A stretch of DNA of 64,000 nt from positions 103,824 to 167,823 of the forward strand of contig JABSSL010000009.1 in the NCBI GenBank assembly GCA_013214355.1. Direction: 5' to 3'. The number at the start of each line of letters is the position of its first letter. Position 1 is the first letter of the stretch. A program made the position numbers and the translations under genes. Source of the DNA: Saprospiraceae bacterium (lineage in GTDB: Bacteria > Bacteroidota > Bacteroidia > Chitinophagales > Saprospiraceae). Under the pieces are notes generated by a model. That model saw nothing but the letters and a program-made list of their open reading frames with translations, was not told where the DNA came from and made no database searches. Below, piece after piece: positions 46,701-55,035 of the stretch.

Positions 46701-47603
46701 ATGATTGCTAAAATGCTCATGCGCAGAATTGTACCTGCGATATCACTTACAAGACGATCACCTGTGCTTAGAAGACCGGAAGAATACGGAATGAAATACG
46801 AAGATGTATCCTTTCAATCAGCAGATGGCTTGACGTTGGAGGGATGGTACATTCCGTCAAAAAAGCCTTCCAAGAAGATCGTTGTCTGTAACCACTTTTC
46901 ACCAGGCAATCGATACGGGTATGCAGGTCATATAAGACCTTGGAAAGGTGCCGGAGGCTTTGAAGTGAATTTTTTACCAAAGTATAAGGCCTTGGTAGAG
47001 GCAGGTTATAATGTTTTGGCCTACGATCTTCGTGGACATGGCTTTAGTTCCCCTGGACAAAACGGTGCCTACAACCCGAAATACTTCGAATATAAAGACG
47101 TGATCGGTTCTTTAAATTATGTAAAAACGAGACCGGACACCAAAGACATGGATATTCACCTGCATAGCATGTGCTTAGGTGGGAATTCTACCTTGGTTGC
47201 TATGCGAAAGCAGCCCGAATTGTTTGAAGACATCAAATCCATGATGCTCATTCAGCCTATTTCAGGAGATGCCTTGGTGAGAAGACTTTGTAAGAACATG
47301 AGACTGGGCAAAAAAGGCTATGAGGCCTTTGAGGATACGTACCGCAAATTATACGGATTTAGTATTACGGATGCTTCTCCCATCGAAGATGCGCAGTTTG
47401 TGAAGATGCCTACTTTCGTCTCTCAGGTTCGGGAGGACTCCTTCACCTATGCGGAAGAAGACGTACAGGCCGTGTATGATGCCATCCCCGTCAGCGATAA
47501 GAAGCTGTACTGGATAGAAGGAACTACACAACGGTTCAGAGGATATACTTATTTCTCAGAAAATCCGGAACAGATGGTTGAATGGTATAATAGATTCAAT
47601 TAG
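46701..47603 (+). CDS. Alpha/beta-hydrolase-fold protein 3, Cys elbow
   Basis: A 300-residue third paralog, closest to paralog 2 by eye: CNHFSPGNRYGYAGHIRPWK, GFEVNFLPKYKALVEAGYNV and WIEGTTQRFRGYTYFSENPE are nearly the same. The elbow is LHSMCLGGNST with Cys 158; the CLGG string is the form seen in dienelactone hydrolases. The canonical His is again missing. Residues 1-16 are basic and mildly hydrophobic but are not a clear signal. A hairpin terminator follows 46 bp after the stop codon. Confidence 0.8.
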   Translation: MIAKMLMRRIVPAISLTRRSPVLRRPEEYGMKYEDVSFQSADGLTLEGWYIPSKKPSKKIVVCNHFSPGNRYGYAGHIRPWKGAGGFEVNFLPKYKALVEAGYNVLAYDLRGHGFSSPGQNGAYNPKYFEYKDVIGSLNYVKTRPDTKDMDIHLHSMCLGGNSTLVAMRKQPELFEDIKSMMLIQPISGDALVRRLCKNMRLGKKGYEAFEDTYRKLYGFSITDASPIEDAQFVKMPTFVSQVREDSFTYAEEDVQAVYDAIPVSDKKLYWIEGTTQRFRGYTYFSENPEQMVEWYNRFN

Positions 47604-47649
47604 AACATTCGGTAAGAAAAGCTAGAGGTACAATTTGTAAATATAGACT

Positions 47650-47681
47650 GGCCTAGTCGAAGGAGGCATGACTAGGCCTTT
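47650..47681 (+). terminator. Terminator after the third hydrolase gene
   Basis: A perfect 9-bp stem GGCCTAGTC/GACTAGGCC with an 11-nt loop is followed by TTT. The T-run is short, but the stem is stable and well placed to end the hydrolase transcription unit. Confidence 0.6.
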
Positions 47682-47826
47682 GAGTAAAACAGCCTTCAAT
47701 GCACCATCCAAGAACTTTGTAAGGTTCAACCGAGTCTTGCAGAAAGAAATCGAAAGAAAATATACAGAATTAGCGGATTTTGGTTCTAACAACCATCGAT
47801 ATCGATTGTAGAAAAACTGCTACTGT

Positions 47827-47863
47827 TTAGCCTATTACTTGAGTGCTTAAGGAAATAGGCTAA
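47827..47863. promoter_or_regulatory. Inverted repeat upstream of the CruF-like gene
   Basis: Perfect 10-bp inverted repeat TTAGCCTATT and AATAGGCTAA with a 17-bp spacer, 55 bp before the start codon. It is a candidate operator or leader structure. No AraC-type GGATAAG repeat is seen here. The rest of the 314-bp gap has no gene. Confidence 0.45.
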
Positions 47864-47917
47864 GTACGATTCCTACCTGGAAGAGATCCAACTTTTTAAA
47901 CATTTATCAAAAACAAA

Positions 47918-48781
47918 ATGAAATCTTCTCACAGGATATTTCTATATGCCGGGGTGATCCTGGTTGTCATTCAAATTATACAAGCCTTTTTCAGAGGCTA
48001 CACTGAGCACTGGATACTTGCTCTTGGATATGCACTCATTGTTGCTCCATTTTCCTTTTGGCATGGAATATTGCGTTATGGTTGGCGCGATATGATTATT
48101 TTCTTTTTAATGGTATTCAGTGTGGGGTGGATTTTTGAGAGTCTGAGCGTGGCTACTGGCTTCCCATTCGGAAATTATTACTACACTGAAGTATTGGGCA
48201 CCAAATTGGGACAAGTCCCGCTAAGCGTGATGCCTGGATATTTTTCCTTTGGTTACATCTCCTGGGTGCTAGCTGATGTAATGATCGGCAAAAGAGATAA
48301 TAGTATTAGAGGTTGGGAGTGGTTGGTAGTCCCAATTATTGCCTCCTTTTTCATGTCAGCATGGGACTTATTTACGGATCCAATCAATTCTACTTACCGC
48401 CCTATGTGGGTATGGGAAGAAGGAGGGTCATTCTTTGGTGTCCCTATTTCTAATTTTCTCGGTTGGTATTTTGTAGTTTTTATCTTCTATCTCATGTTTG
48501 CCTTGTACAACCGATGGCGAAACAACGACAAGCCTACTCCTGAAATTGTGAATTATAAATGGTACTGGACGCTTGCCATTGTATTGTATGTTTCCTGCAT
48601 GCTGGAAGTTGTCACGGGATACTTATGGCGGGAGAATGTATTGATGACTTCATTGGATGAGCACCAATGGTGGTCCAAGGATATGTTTGGTTCTATGATT
48701 TTAGTAGCGCTTTGGACGATACTACCTTATAGTGGCTATGCTCTTTGGAAATTGAATCAGGATTTTGCAAAAACAAAGTGA
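47918..48781 (+). CDS. CruF-like carotenoid/terpenoid membrane protein (DUF422)
   Basis: A 287-residue protein with seven to eight membrane helices. The blocks GWIFESLSVATGFPFGNYYY, LGTKLGQVPLSVMPGYFSFG, and SAWDLFTDPINSTYRPMWVW with the conserved D-x-x-x-D-P motif match the carotenoid-biosynthesis family of CruF/bisanhydrobacterioruberin hydratase (C-1',2'-hydratase). It probably acts on a polyprenoid chain, but no other carotenoid gene is in the window, so the substrate could differ. The next gene begins 2 bp after its stop. Confidence 0.8.
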   Translation: MKSSHRIFLYAGVILVVIQIIQAFFRGYTEHWILALGYALIVAPFSFWHGILRYGWRDMIIFFLMVFSVGWIFESLSVATGFPFGNYYYTEVLGTKLGQVPLSVMPGYFSFGYISWVLADVMIGKRDNSIRGWEWLVVPIIASFFMSAWDLFTDPINSTYRPMWVWEEGGSFFGVPISNFLGWYFVVFIFYLMFALYNRWRNNDKPTPEIVNYKWYWTLAIVLYVSCMLEVVTGYLWRENVLMTSLDEHQWWSKDMFGSMILVALWTILPYSGYALWKLNQDFAKTK

Positions 48782-48783
48782 TC

Positions 48784-49251
48784 ATGATTGATGAAAATAA
48801 CACGGTATTTACGGAGGTAGAGATCAATGCTACCCCTGAGCAGGTTTGGTCGGTGCTCACAGATTGGGAAAAGCTTCCCAGGTGGAGTTCTTCCTTACAA
48901 GGAATTTCTCCAGAGGGTTTGAGTAAAGGGGAGGTCTCTAAAGCCTTCTTCAAAAATCCGATTACTGGAAAGAATGTTGAATTTGAACATGAAATTACCG
49001 AGTATGAAGAAGGAAAGAAATTCGGATGGTCTGGTATAGTTATGGGCTCCATTAAAGATCACCATATTTATAGCCTGGAAGATACCGGAAGAGGAACTAC
49101 CCTCTTCAGACAAGAAGATGGATTTCATAGCGAACATAGTTCACATAGTAGATTTATGAACTTTATTTCAAAGCACGGAATGGCCGACAACTATAAGAAG
49201 TTTAATCAGGAACTTAAGGAAAGAGTTGAAGAGCTATATCCGAAATCTTAA
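48784..49251 (+). CDS. SRPBCC family ligand-binding protein
   Basis: A 155-residue single START-like domain. The open frame extends back to 48745 inside the CruF-like gene, but the ATG at 48784, 2 bp after that gene's stop, begins the normal family N-terminus (NTVFTEVEINATPEQVWSVL). Strands follow as VEFEHEITEYEEGKKFGW and the long final helix as NYKKFNQELKERVEEL. There is no signal peptide, so it is cytoplasmic. It may bind or carry the lipid-like substrate of its neighbours; that is inference. Confidence 0.8.
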   Translation: MIDENNTVFTEVEINATPEQVWSVLTDWEKLPRWSSSLQGISPEGLSKGEVSKAFFKNPITGKNVEFEHEITEYEEGKKFGWSGIVMGSIKDHHIYSLEDTGRGTTLFRQEDGFHSEHSSHSRFMNFISKHGMADNYKKFNQELKERVEELYPKS

Positions 49252-49265
49252 TTAGAGTAACTAGA

Positions 49266-50207
49266 ATGAGCACGGAGAAAAAATACCCCTACCACCCTGA
49301 TTTTGATTCCATTGCAGGAATGCGATTGGACTACAGCAGTAATTTGCAACTACGAGCAACGAACGCTTTCATGCGCGTTCAAACTTTTTTTGATCGAACT
49401 GAAAGGGCAGTTGAGGTCAAAAAAGTAGAAATCAAAGGGTATCATGATATCCCTTTTACTGTTGAAATCCTATATCCAAAAAATCATCAAGGGAGCTTAC
49501 CCTGCTTATTCTTTACACACGGGGGAGGATTTATGCTTGATGTAGGTGTGGCCCATTACAAACAATGCGTTCATTATGTGACTGAACTGAATTGTATCGC
49601 TGTAATGCCACACTATCATCTAGCCATTAAACATCCTTTCCCCCATGGATTACAGGATTGCTATGCCGCCTTGAATTGGGTTTTTGAGCATGCGGATGAC
49701 TTGGATGTGGATCCCGATCGCGTTGCCCTGGGTGGGGAGAGTGCAGGAGGCTGCCTTTCTGCCACTTTGACTCAAATGTGGCGAGATGAGCAGCGATCGC
49801 CCGAGCTTTGCTTTCAACTCCTTACTTATCCTATTCTAGATCAAAGCATGCAAACCAGAACGGCAAGGGAATACACCGATACGCCGTTCTGGGATGCTGT
49901 GAATATGAAACATATGTGGGATAAGTACCTAGAAGAATCGGACGGAGTTCCAGTCTATGCTTCCCCCATGAGCACCACATCCTTCGGCAATTTGCCTCCT
50001 GCTTACATTGAACCCTCAGAATTTTGTCCTGCCTGTGACGAAGGCATTCTATATGCGAAAAAACTGCAAGAGGCAGGTGTCGAGGTGGAATTAAATGTGA
50101 CCAAAGAAACCTTCCATTGTTTCGATATCGTAGCTGAAAGTGAAATAACCAAAGAGGCTTTCCGTCGTCGCACGGAAGCTTTGAAAGCTGCATTTTCTAA
50201 AAAATAA
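49266..50207 (+). CDS. HSL-type alpha/beta hydrolase A (catalytic Asp replaced)
   Basis: A 313-residue alpha/beta hydrolase-3 (hormone-sensitive-lipase) protein. FFTHGGGFMLDVG is the HGGG oxyanion element and GGESAGGCLS the Ser elbow. The His is in KETFHCFDI. Where family members have D-P/x-x-x-D-E-G, this protein reads EFCPACDEG with Cys at residue 254 (codon 50025-50027), so the usual catalytic Asp is missing. Either another acid serves or activity is lowered. It is a tandem paralog of the next gene and starts 14 bp after the SRPBCC gene. Confidence 0.88.
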   Translation: MSTEKKYPYHPDFDSIAGMRLDYSSNLQLRATNAFMRVQTFFDRTERAVEVKKVEIKGYHDIPFTVEILYPKNHQGSLPCLFFTHGGGFMLDVGVAHYKQCVHYVTELNCIAVMPHYHLAIKHPFPHGLQDCYAALNWVFEHADDLDVDPDRVALGGESAGGCLSATLTQMWRDEQRSPELCFQLLTYPILDQSMQTRTAREYTDTPFWDAVNMKHMWDKYLEESDGVPVYASPMSTTSFGNLPPAYIEPSEFCPACDEGILYAKKLQEAGVEVELNVTKETFHCFDIVAESEITKEAFRRRTEALKAAFSKK

Positions 50208-50220
50208 AACAGCATTACCA

Positions 50221-51162
50221 ATGGCTGAAAAGAAGTATCCTTATAGCAGTGATTTTGATGATTTAGCTAAATTCAATCTTGACGTTTCAAGTAATATTCG
50301 CCTGAAGCTCATGAATTTTCTAGCGGGTACCCAATATCGTTTTAAGAAGCCTGATGAGCATATTAATAAGTCGAGTTTTACGACTACTGGTTATGAAGGC
50401 CGTAAGCTTAGGATAGATGTCCTCACTCCTAAGGAAGCTAGTGGCAACCTGCCTTGTATCTATTATTCGCACGGTGGGGGCTTTTTAATGGACCTCCTAC
50501 CTGCCCATATGGATATTTGCAGCGAATACGCATATCGAGCTAATTGTATCGTGGTTATTCCTCATTATCATGTAGCGATTAACCACCCTTTCCCCGCTAG
50601 CGTCGAGGATTGCTACGAAGGTCTTAAATGGACTATTGATGCTGCCGATCAGCTAGGGGTAGATCTTAGTCAGTTGATCTTAGCAGGGGAAAGCGCCGGA
50701 GGTGCCCTCACAGCCTCTCTTTCGCAAATGGTGCGAGATCGAGGATTGATCAAGCCTATCTTCCAGATGCTGATCTATCCTGTGACCAGTAGTAAATTAG
50801 ATTCTGACTCGATGGTAAACATGCCTGATGCTCCCGTTTGGGGAGCGACAAATGCAAAAATAAGCTGGCAAAAGTATCTCGCCGGGCATGAAGACGTTCC
50901 GCCTTATGCCTCGCCTCTGGATACTGAAGATTTCGCAAATCTTCCGCCCGCCTACATCGAACCTTGTGAGTTTGACGTATTGCGAGATGAAGGGATTGCC
51001 TATGCTAAAAAGTTAGTAGCAGCAGGCGTCAGCGCAGAATTGAATATAACCAAAGGTACCATTCATGCCTTTGATCTGAACAAGGATAGCAGCATTACCA
51101 AAGCAGCAATGCTTAGCAGAGTCAACGCCTTGAAAGCGGCATTAGAAGACCCTCGTTCGTAA
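50221..51162 (+). CDS. HSL-type alpha/beta hydrolase B
   Basis: A 313-residue esterase/lipase of the hormone-sensitive-lipase family, the same length as its tandem paralog 13 bp upstream. YYSHGGGFLMDLL is the HGGG motif, AGESAGGALT the Ser elbow, EFDVLRDEG supplies the catalytic Asp and KGTIHAFDL the His, so the triad is complete. It lacks a signal peptide. It should hydrolyse a short or medium-chain ester or a lipid-like substrate in the cytoplasm. AraC-type promoter 2 begins 11 bp after its stop. Confidence 0.92.
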   Translation: MAEKKYPYSSDFDDLAKFNLDVSSNIRLKLMNFLAGTQYRFKKPDEHINKSSFTTTGYEGRKLRIDVLTPKEASGNLPCIYYSHGGGFLMDLLPAHMDICSEYAYRANCIVVIPHYHVAINHPFPASVEDCYEGLKWTIDAADQLGVDLSQLILAGESAGGALTASLSQMVRDRGLIKPIFQMLIYPVTSSKLDSDSMVNMPDAPVWGATNAKISWQKYLAGHEDVPPYASPLDTEDFANLPPAYIEPCEFDVLRDEGIAYAKKLVAAGVSAELNITKGTIHAFDLNKDSSITKAAMLSRVNALKAALEDPRS

Positions 51163-51173
51163 TAAACTCAACC

Positions 51174-51236
51174 GTAAATTGGATAAGGATTTCGGTAAAA
51201 TGGATAAGACTTGGACGTGGCTAAGGACTAACTTTG
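51174..51236 (+). promoter_or_regulatory. AraC-type promoter 2 of the SDR-to-AraC operon
   Basis: Direct repeats GTAAATTGGATAAG (51174-51187) and GTAAAATGGATAAG (51195-51208) start 21 bp apart, and TAACTTTG (51229-51236) follows after exactly 20 bp. Spacings are identical to promoter 1, while intervening bases differ. The SDR start codon is 31 bp after the -7 box. The -33 position lacks TTTG. Confidence 0.78.
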
Positions 51237-51267
51237 TGGTATCATTTTATAGAAAAAAGAAATAATC

Positions 51268-52104
51268 ATGAGCAAAACAGTATTGATCACAGGATGTAGT
51301 TCAGGTTTTGGCAAATTAGCGGCTAAGACCTTTCAGGCAAAAGGGTGGAACGTTATTGCTACCATGCGATCTCCGCAAAAAGAAACCGAACTTACTCAGT
51401 TGGAAAATATATGGGTTACTCGACTTGATGTTACCGATCAAGCTAGTATTGATGCCACTGTTCAGCAAGGCATTGAAAAATATGGAGCCATTGATGTATT
51501 GGTTAACAATGCTGGGTATGGAGGGCATGCCATGTTGGAGCAATTTACGGATGAGCAGACACTTGCCATGTTCGAAACCAACGTTTTTGGATTGATGCGT
51601 TGCTGCCGGGCTGTACTTCCTCACATGCGTCAACGGAGGAACGGTAGCATCATTAATGTAACTTCAATGGCAGGTTATCTTGGGTTGCCCCTAAGTTCCA
51701 CTTATTCTGCTTCCAAATATGCAGTAGAAGGATTTACACAAGCACTAGCCCATGAATACAAGCCTTTCAATGTAAAGATTAGAGCCATTGCCCCGGGAGC
51801 TTTTGGTACTAATTTTAGTGCAAACACTGATAATAACTTTGAAAACGGGGATGACGAAACTAGAGCTTTTGCCCAAAAGGTGGGTGCCCATTTTCAAGCC
51901 TTAGCCCAACAGATGAGGGAGCAAGGTGGAGAAGTAGCCGATCCTCAGGAAGTAGCTGACTTGATTTATACTTGTGCCACGGTTAATGAGATGCCCGTTC
52001 ATAACGTAGTTGGTGCTGATGCGAAGATGTTATTAGGGATGAAAAATTCTATGAATCAGCAGGAATTTATCGATCAAATGGAAGCCATGTTAATTCCAAA
52101 TTAG
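51268..52104 (+). CDS. Short-chain dehydrogenase/reductase (SDR)
   Basis: A 278-residue classical SDR. TGCSSGFGKLAAK is the T-G-x-x-x-G-x-G cofactor loop, NNAGYGG the N-N-A-G motif, INVTSMAG holds the catalytic Ser, and YSASKYA the Y-x-x-x-K pair. The Arg in IATMRSPQ just after the second strand suggests NADP(H) preference. The C-terminal ~60 residues are longer than in minimal SDRs. It should oxidise or reduce an alcohol/ketone or a lipid hydroxyl. It is the first gene of the operon that ends with the AraC regulator and the first gene behind promoter 2. Confidence 0.93.
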   Translation: MSKTVLITGCSSGFGKLAAKTFQAKGWNVIATMRSPQKETELTQLENIWVTRLDVTDQASIDATVQQGIEKYGAIDVLVNNAGYGGHAMLEQFTDEQTLAMFETNVFGLMRCCRAVLPHMRQRRNGSIINVTSMAGYLGLPLSSTYSASKYAVEGFTQALAHEYKPFNVKIRAIAPGAFGTNFSANTDNNFENGDDETRAFAQKVGAHFQALAQQMREQGGEVADPQEVADLIYTCATVNEMPVHNVVGADAKMLLGMKNSMNQQEFIDQMEAMLIPN

Positions 52105-52112
52105 TCCTTCTA

Positions 52113-53165
52113 ATGAGTGATTTCTTTCGACAATTTGGGGGTAGTGTAAGCAAGCAACTAAAGGCGCAGTACGAGCAATCCGATAACTGGAGGGACGGTT
52201 GTTTCCAAAATTTGGAACACACCACCTTGGGAGGCAACCTGTTTGATTTCCCAAGAGTGATCTATAAACAGTTGACTAACCGTAGCATCCGCCAGCCACA
52301 GAGGCCCTTGCCCATACAACCCTTTGACCGGGCCGCGTTTATAGCACCTTCGGAGGAATGCAAGTTCATCTGGTATGGGCATTCGGTAGTTCTGTTGCGG
52401 ATGCAAGGAAAGACGCTATTGATCGATCCTATGTTAGGCCCAGATACTTCTCCTATTGCTCCGATCCCGACGAAGCGGTTTTCTGAAAATACCTTGGATC
52501 TAATTGATGACTTTCCCGAAATTGACTTGATGCTGATTACCCATGATCATTATGACCATTTGGACTATTCCAGCATTCAAAAACTCAAACAAAAAACCAA
52601 GCGGTACTTTGTAGCCTTGGGCGTAAAGCGCCATCTCGTCAGTTGGGGGGTAAAAGCTGATTCGATAACGGAGTTTGATTGGTGGACTGTCCGTGATTTC
52701 GAAAATATAAATATCACTTTCACTCCTACAAGGCATTTCTCCGGAAGAGGGCTGACAGATAGATTTAAAACCTTGTGGGGAGGATGGGCCTTAAAATCAA
52801 CTAAAGAAAAGATTTGGTTCAGCGGCGATGGGGGCTACGGCAAACATTTTAAAGAGGTGGGCCGCAAGGAAGGGCCTTTTGACTTTGCCTTTATGGAATG
52901 TGGGCAGTATAACGACGATTGGCATCCAATTCACCTGTTCCCCGAGGAGGCAGTACAGGCAGCTATGGATGCCGGTGTCAAGAAAGCCATGCCTGTCCAT
53001 TGGGCGGGTTTCGCCTTGTCCTATCAGCATACCTGGCAAGAGCCGGCCAATGTTTTTATGGAAGCTGCCATTGAAAACCAATTGGACTATGCTATCCCTG
53101 CCTTAGGGGAGTTGAGGCAAATATCTTCAGTAATGCAAGAAGAATGGTGGACCAAGTTTAAATAG
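52113..53165 (+). CDS. MBL-fold metallo-hydrolase, NAPE-PLD-like
   Basis: A 350-residue metallo-beta-lactamase-fold protein starting 8 bp after the SDR. The zinc site opens with THDHYDHLDY (H-x-H-x-D-H), preceded by WYGHSVVLLRMQGKTLLIDP and followed by FTPTRHFSGRGLTDR and WFSGDGGYGKHF. This resembles the N-acyl-phosphatidylethanolamine phospholipase D / UlaG subgroup. An action on phospholipid or lactone bonds is plausible; the exact substrate is unknown. Length fits the NAPE-PLD-like proteins. Confidence 0.88.
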   Translation: MSDFFRQFGGSVSKQLKAQYEQSDNWRDGCFQNLEHTTLGGNLFDFPRVIYKQLTNRSIRQPQRPLPIQPFDRAAFIAPSEECKFIWYGHSVVLLRMQGKTLLIDPMLGPDTSPIAPIPTKRFSENTLDLIDDFPEIDLMLITHDHYDHLDYSSIQKLKQKTKRYFVALGVKRHLVSWGVKADSITEFDWWTVRDFENINITFTPTRHFSGRGLTDRFKTLWGGWALKSTKEKIWFSGDGGYGKHFKEVGRKEGPFDFAFMECGQYNDDWHPIHLFPEEAVQAAMDAGVKKAMPVHWAGFALSYQHTWQEPANVFMEAAIENQLDYAIPALGELRQISSVMQEEWWTKFK

Positions 53166-53210
53166 GCTCCTCGAAAAACTCCTCTGGCATGTTACTGTAA
53201 AAACAAACCT

Positions 53211-53699
53211 ATGCTTAAATCAAGATTCATGACAATTACACTGATCATTCTAGCTGGATTGGCCATCCTGTATTTGTTGGGCAACAAATCTGTACATCAT
53301 GAAATCCTCATCAATGCTGCACCAGATAAGGTGTGGGGCGTCCTGATAGATACCGACAATTATGAAGAATGGAACCCGGTGATGAAATTATTGGAAGGGG
53401 AAGTCAAAGAAGGCCAAAAGGTATTGTACCAGTTCACACAAGATGCCGAAAATGTGAGCGAAATTCCTTCGAAAGTAAAACGGATTATCCCGAATCAACT
53501 GCTCAACCAAGGTGGCGGATTGCCCTTCGTTCTAACCTTTGACCACAAGTACATACTTGAACCCTCTGAAAGTGGCACAAAATTGACCATTCATGAGGAC
53601 TATGGTGGGGTTTGGGTCAATTTTTGGAATCCTAAGCCAGTCCAAGCAGCTTACCAACGCTTGAATGAAGCCATCAAGAATCGCGTCGAATCGCTTTAA
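53211..53699 (+). CDS. Membrane-anchored SRPBCC protein
   Basis: A 162-residue protein with an N-terminal membrane helix (TITLIILAGLAILYLLG) and a START-like domain: SVHHEILINAAPDKVWGVLI, DTDNYEEWNPVMKLLEGEVK and a C-terminal helix YQRLNEAIKNRVESL. It should bind a hydrophobic ligand at the outer face of the membrane. Two SRPBCC proteins in one cluster (this and 48784-49251) suggest that a hydrophobic compound is handled. It precedes the small membrane protein gene by 10 bp. Confidence 0.8.
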   Translation: MLKSRFMTITLIILAGLAILYLLGNKSVHHEILINAAPDKVWGVLIDTDNYEEWNPVMKLLEGEVKEGQKVLYQFTQDAENVSEIPSKVKRIIPNQLLNQGGGLPFVLTFDHKYILEPSESGTKLTIHEDYGGVWVNFWNPKPVQAAYQRLNEAIKNRVESL

Positions 53700-53709
53700 A
53701 CCCATTCCT

Positions 53710-54102
53710 ATGAAAGCTTGGAGATACGTGTTTCTATTTTTTGCCCTGATGGAGATTAGCGTTGGGATTATTGTCCACTTTTCGTCACCAGCTTCGATTG
53801 CCGATATTCATGGACAAGCGGACATCATTCGCGAGCCGGCGATGTTCTACGTCAAGAGCTTCGGCAATGCGATCATCGGCTTGGCCATCCTGTCCTTCTG
53901 GGCTTTCTTGAAGGATAATCTAGTACTGAGACAAGCTTGTAGCGTAGCCTTTTTGATTTTTAACCTATTGGCCACCTATTCCTGCCTTTCTCCCGCACAT
54001 CAGGCAAGCATGTATATCGCCGGGGGGGATGGGCATTTAACTTTTGCCATCCTATTTGGTATGATCGCAGTGAAACTATCTAGAAACAAAGAAATGCGAT
54101 GA
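53710..54102 (+). CDS. Small four-helix membrane protein, unknown
   Basis: A 130-residue protein with four predicted membrane helices (FLFFALMEISVGIIVHFSS; NAIIGLAILSFWAFL; ACSVAFLIFNLLATYSCL; LTFAILFGMIAVKLS). I start it at 53710; the open frame extends to 53665, but that part overlaps the SRPBCC gene. It is not recognised as a named family. Its stop overlaps the AraC start by 4 bp (ATGA), so it is translationally coupled to the regulator and could be its sensor or the substrate permease, which is inference. Confidence 0.75.
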   Translation: MKAWRYVFLFFALMEISVGIIVHFSSPASIADIHGQADIIREPAMFYVKSFGNAIIGLAILSFWAFLKDNLVLRQACSVAFLIFNLLATYSCLSPAHQASMYIAGGDGHLTFAILFGMIAVKLSRNKEMR

Positions 54103-55007
54103 AGGAAATTCTACGAATAAAGGGTATCGCAGAAGTACACGAACTATTTGGCTTTACAAAACCCAAGCATCCTCTAGTAACGGTTTTGCCGATTGATGAA
54201 CGCATGACCAGTTTCGACTATGGTGATGTGAAGTACGCTTGTAACCTCTTTCAGATCAGCCTTAAGACCGGTATAGCAGGCAGTTTTAGTTATGGAAGAA
54301 ATGCCTACGATTTTCAGGAAGGTACACTCACATTTCTCAAGCCTAACCAGACCGCCAAGGTAGAAAAGAGTGAAGTCGTGGAGGTGGGCAAAGGTTGGAC
54401 GTTGATTTTTCATCCAGACTTAATCCGAAAATCTGAATTGGGTCAAGCCATCGAAGAATACTCTTTTTTCAATTATGAAGTGCACGAGGCACTACATCTT
54501 TCTGATGATGAAAAAAGATCACTGACAGATTTGGTTAAGAAAATTGAAGAAGAATACCAGAAGAATATTGACAAGCATAGTCAGGAGATCATAATAGCCA
54601 ATATTGAAATGATTCTGAAATATAGCAATCGGTATTACGATCGCCAGTTTTATACGCGAAGCAATTGGCATAAAGACTTGATCTCAAAATTTGAACATGT
54701 AGTAAAAAACTACTATCAATCGGGGAAGGCCGAAGAGATGGGCGTACTTTCTGTTCAGTATTGTGCTGAAGCATTAGCCATGTCTTCCAACTACCTAGGA
54801 GACCTCATCAAAATGGAGACTGGCCGAAGTGCCAAAGATCATATCCGCGATTATGTGATTGAAAAGGCTAAGACAAAACTGCTAGGTGCCAATCAATCGA
54901 TTAGTGAAATAGCGTATAGCCTTGGATTTGAATACCCACAAAGTTTTAATAGACTATTTAAAGCCAGGACAGGGATGAGCCCATCTAAATATCGAAGATT
55001 GAATTAG
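54099..55007 (+). CDS. AraC family transcriptional regulator
   Basis: A 302-residue soluble AraC regulator. Residues 1-190 form a cupin-like sensory domain (FSYGRNAYDFQEGTLTFLKP). The C-terminal double HTH has VQYCAEALAMSSNYLGDLIK as the first element and SISEIAYSLGFEYPQSFNRL, followed by FKARTGMSPSKYRRLN, as the second. It ends the operon that begins at promoter 2 and most likely binds the 21-bp-period GTAAWWTGGATMAG repeats at 44388 and 51174, so it should activate both units and its own expression. That link is inference from the sites' architecture. Confidence 0.92.
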   Translation: MKEILRIKGIAEVHELFGFTKPKHPLVTVLPIDERMTSFDYGDVKYACNLFQISLKTGIAGSFSYGRNAYDFQEGTLTFLKPNQTAKVEKSEVVEVGKGWTLIFHPDLIRKSELGQAIEEYSFFNYEVHEALHLSDDEKRSLTDLVKKIEEEYQKNIDKHSQEIIIANIEMILKYSNRYYDRQFYTRSNWHKDLISKFEHVVKNYYQSGKAEEMGVLSVQYCAEALAMSSNYLGDLIKMETGRSAKDHIRDYVIEKAKTKLLGANQSISEIAYSLGFEYPQSFNRLFKARTGMSPSKYRRLN

Positions 55008-55035
55008 AATTTTAAAGATCTACCTTGGAGACTGC

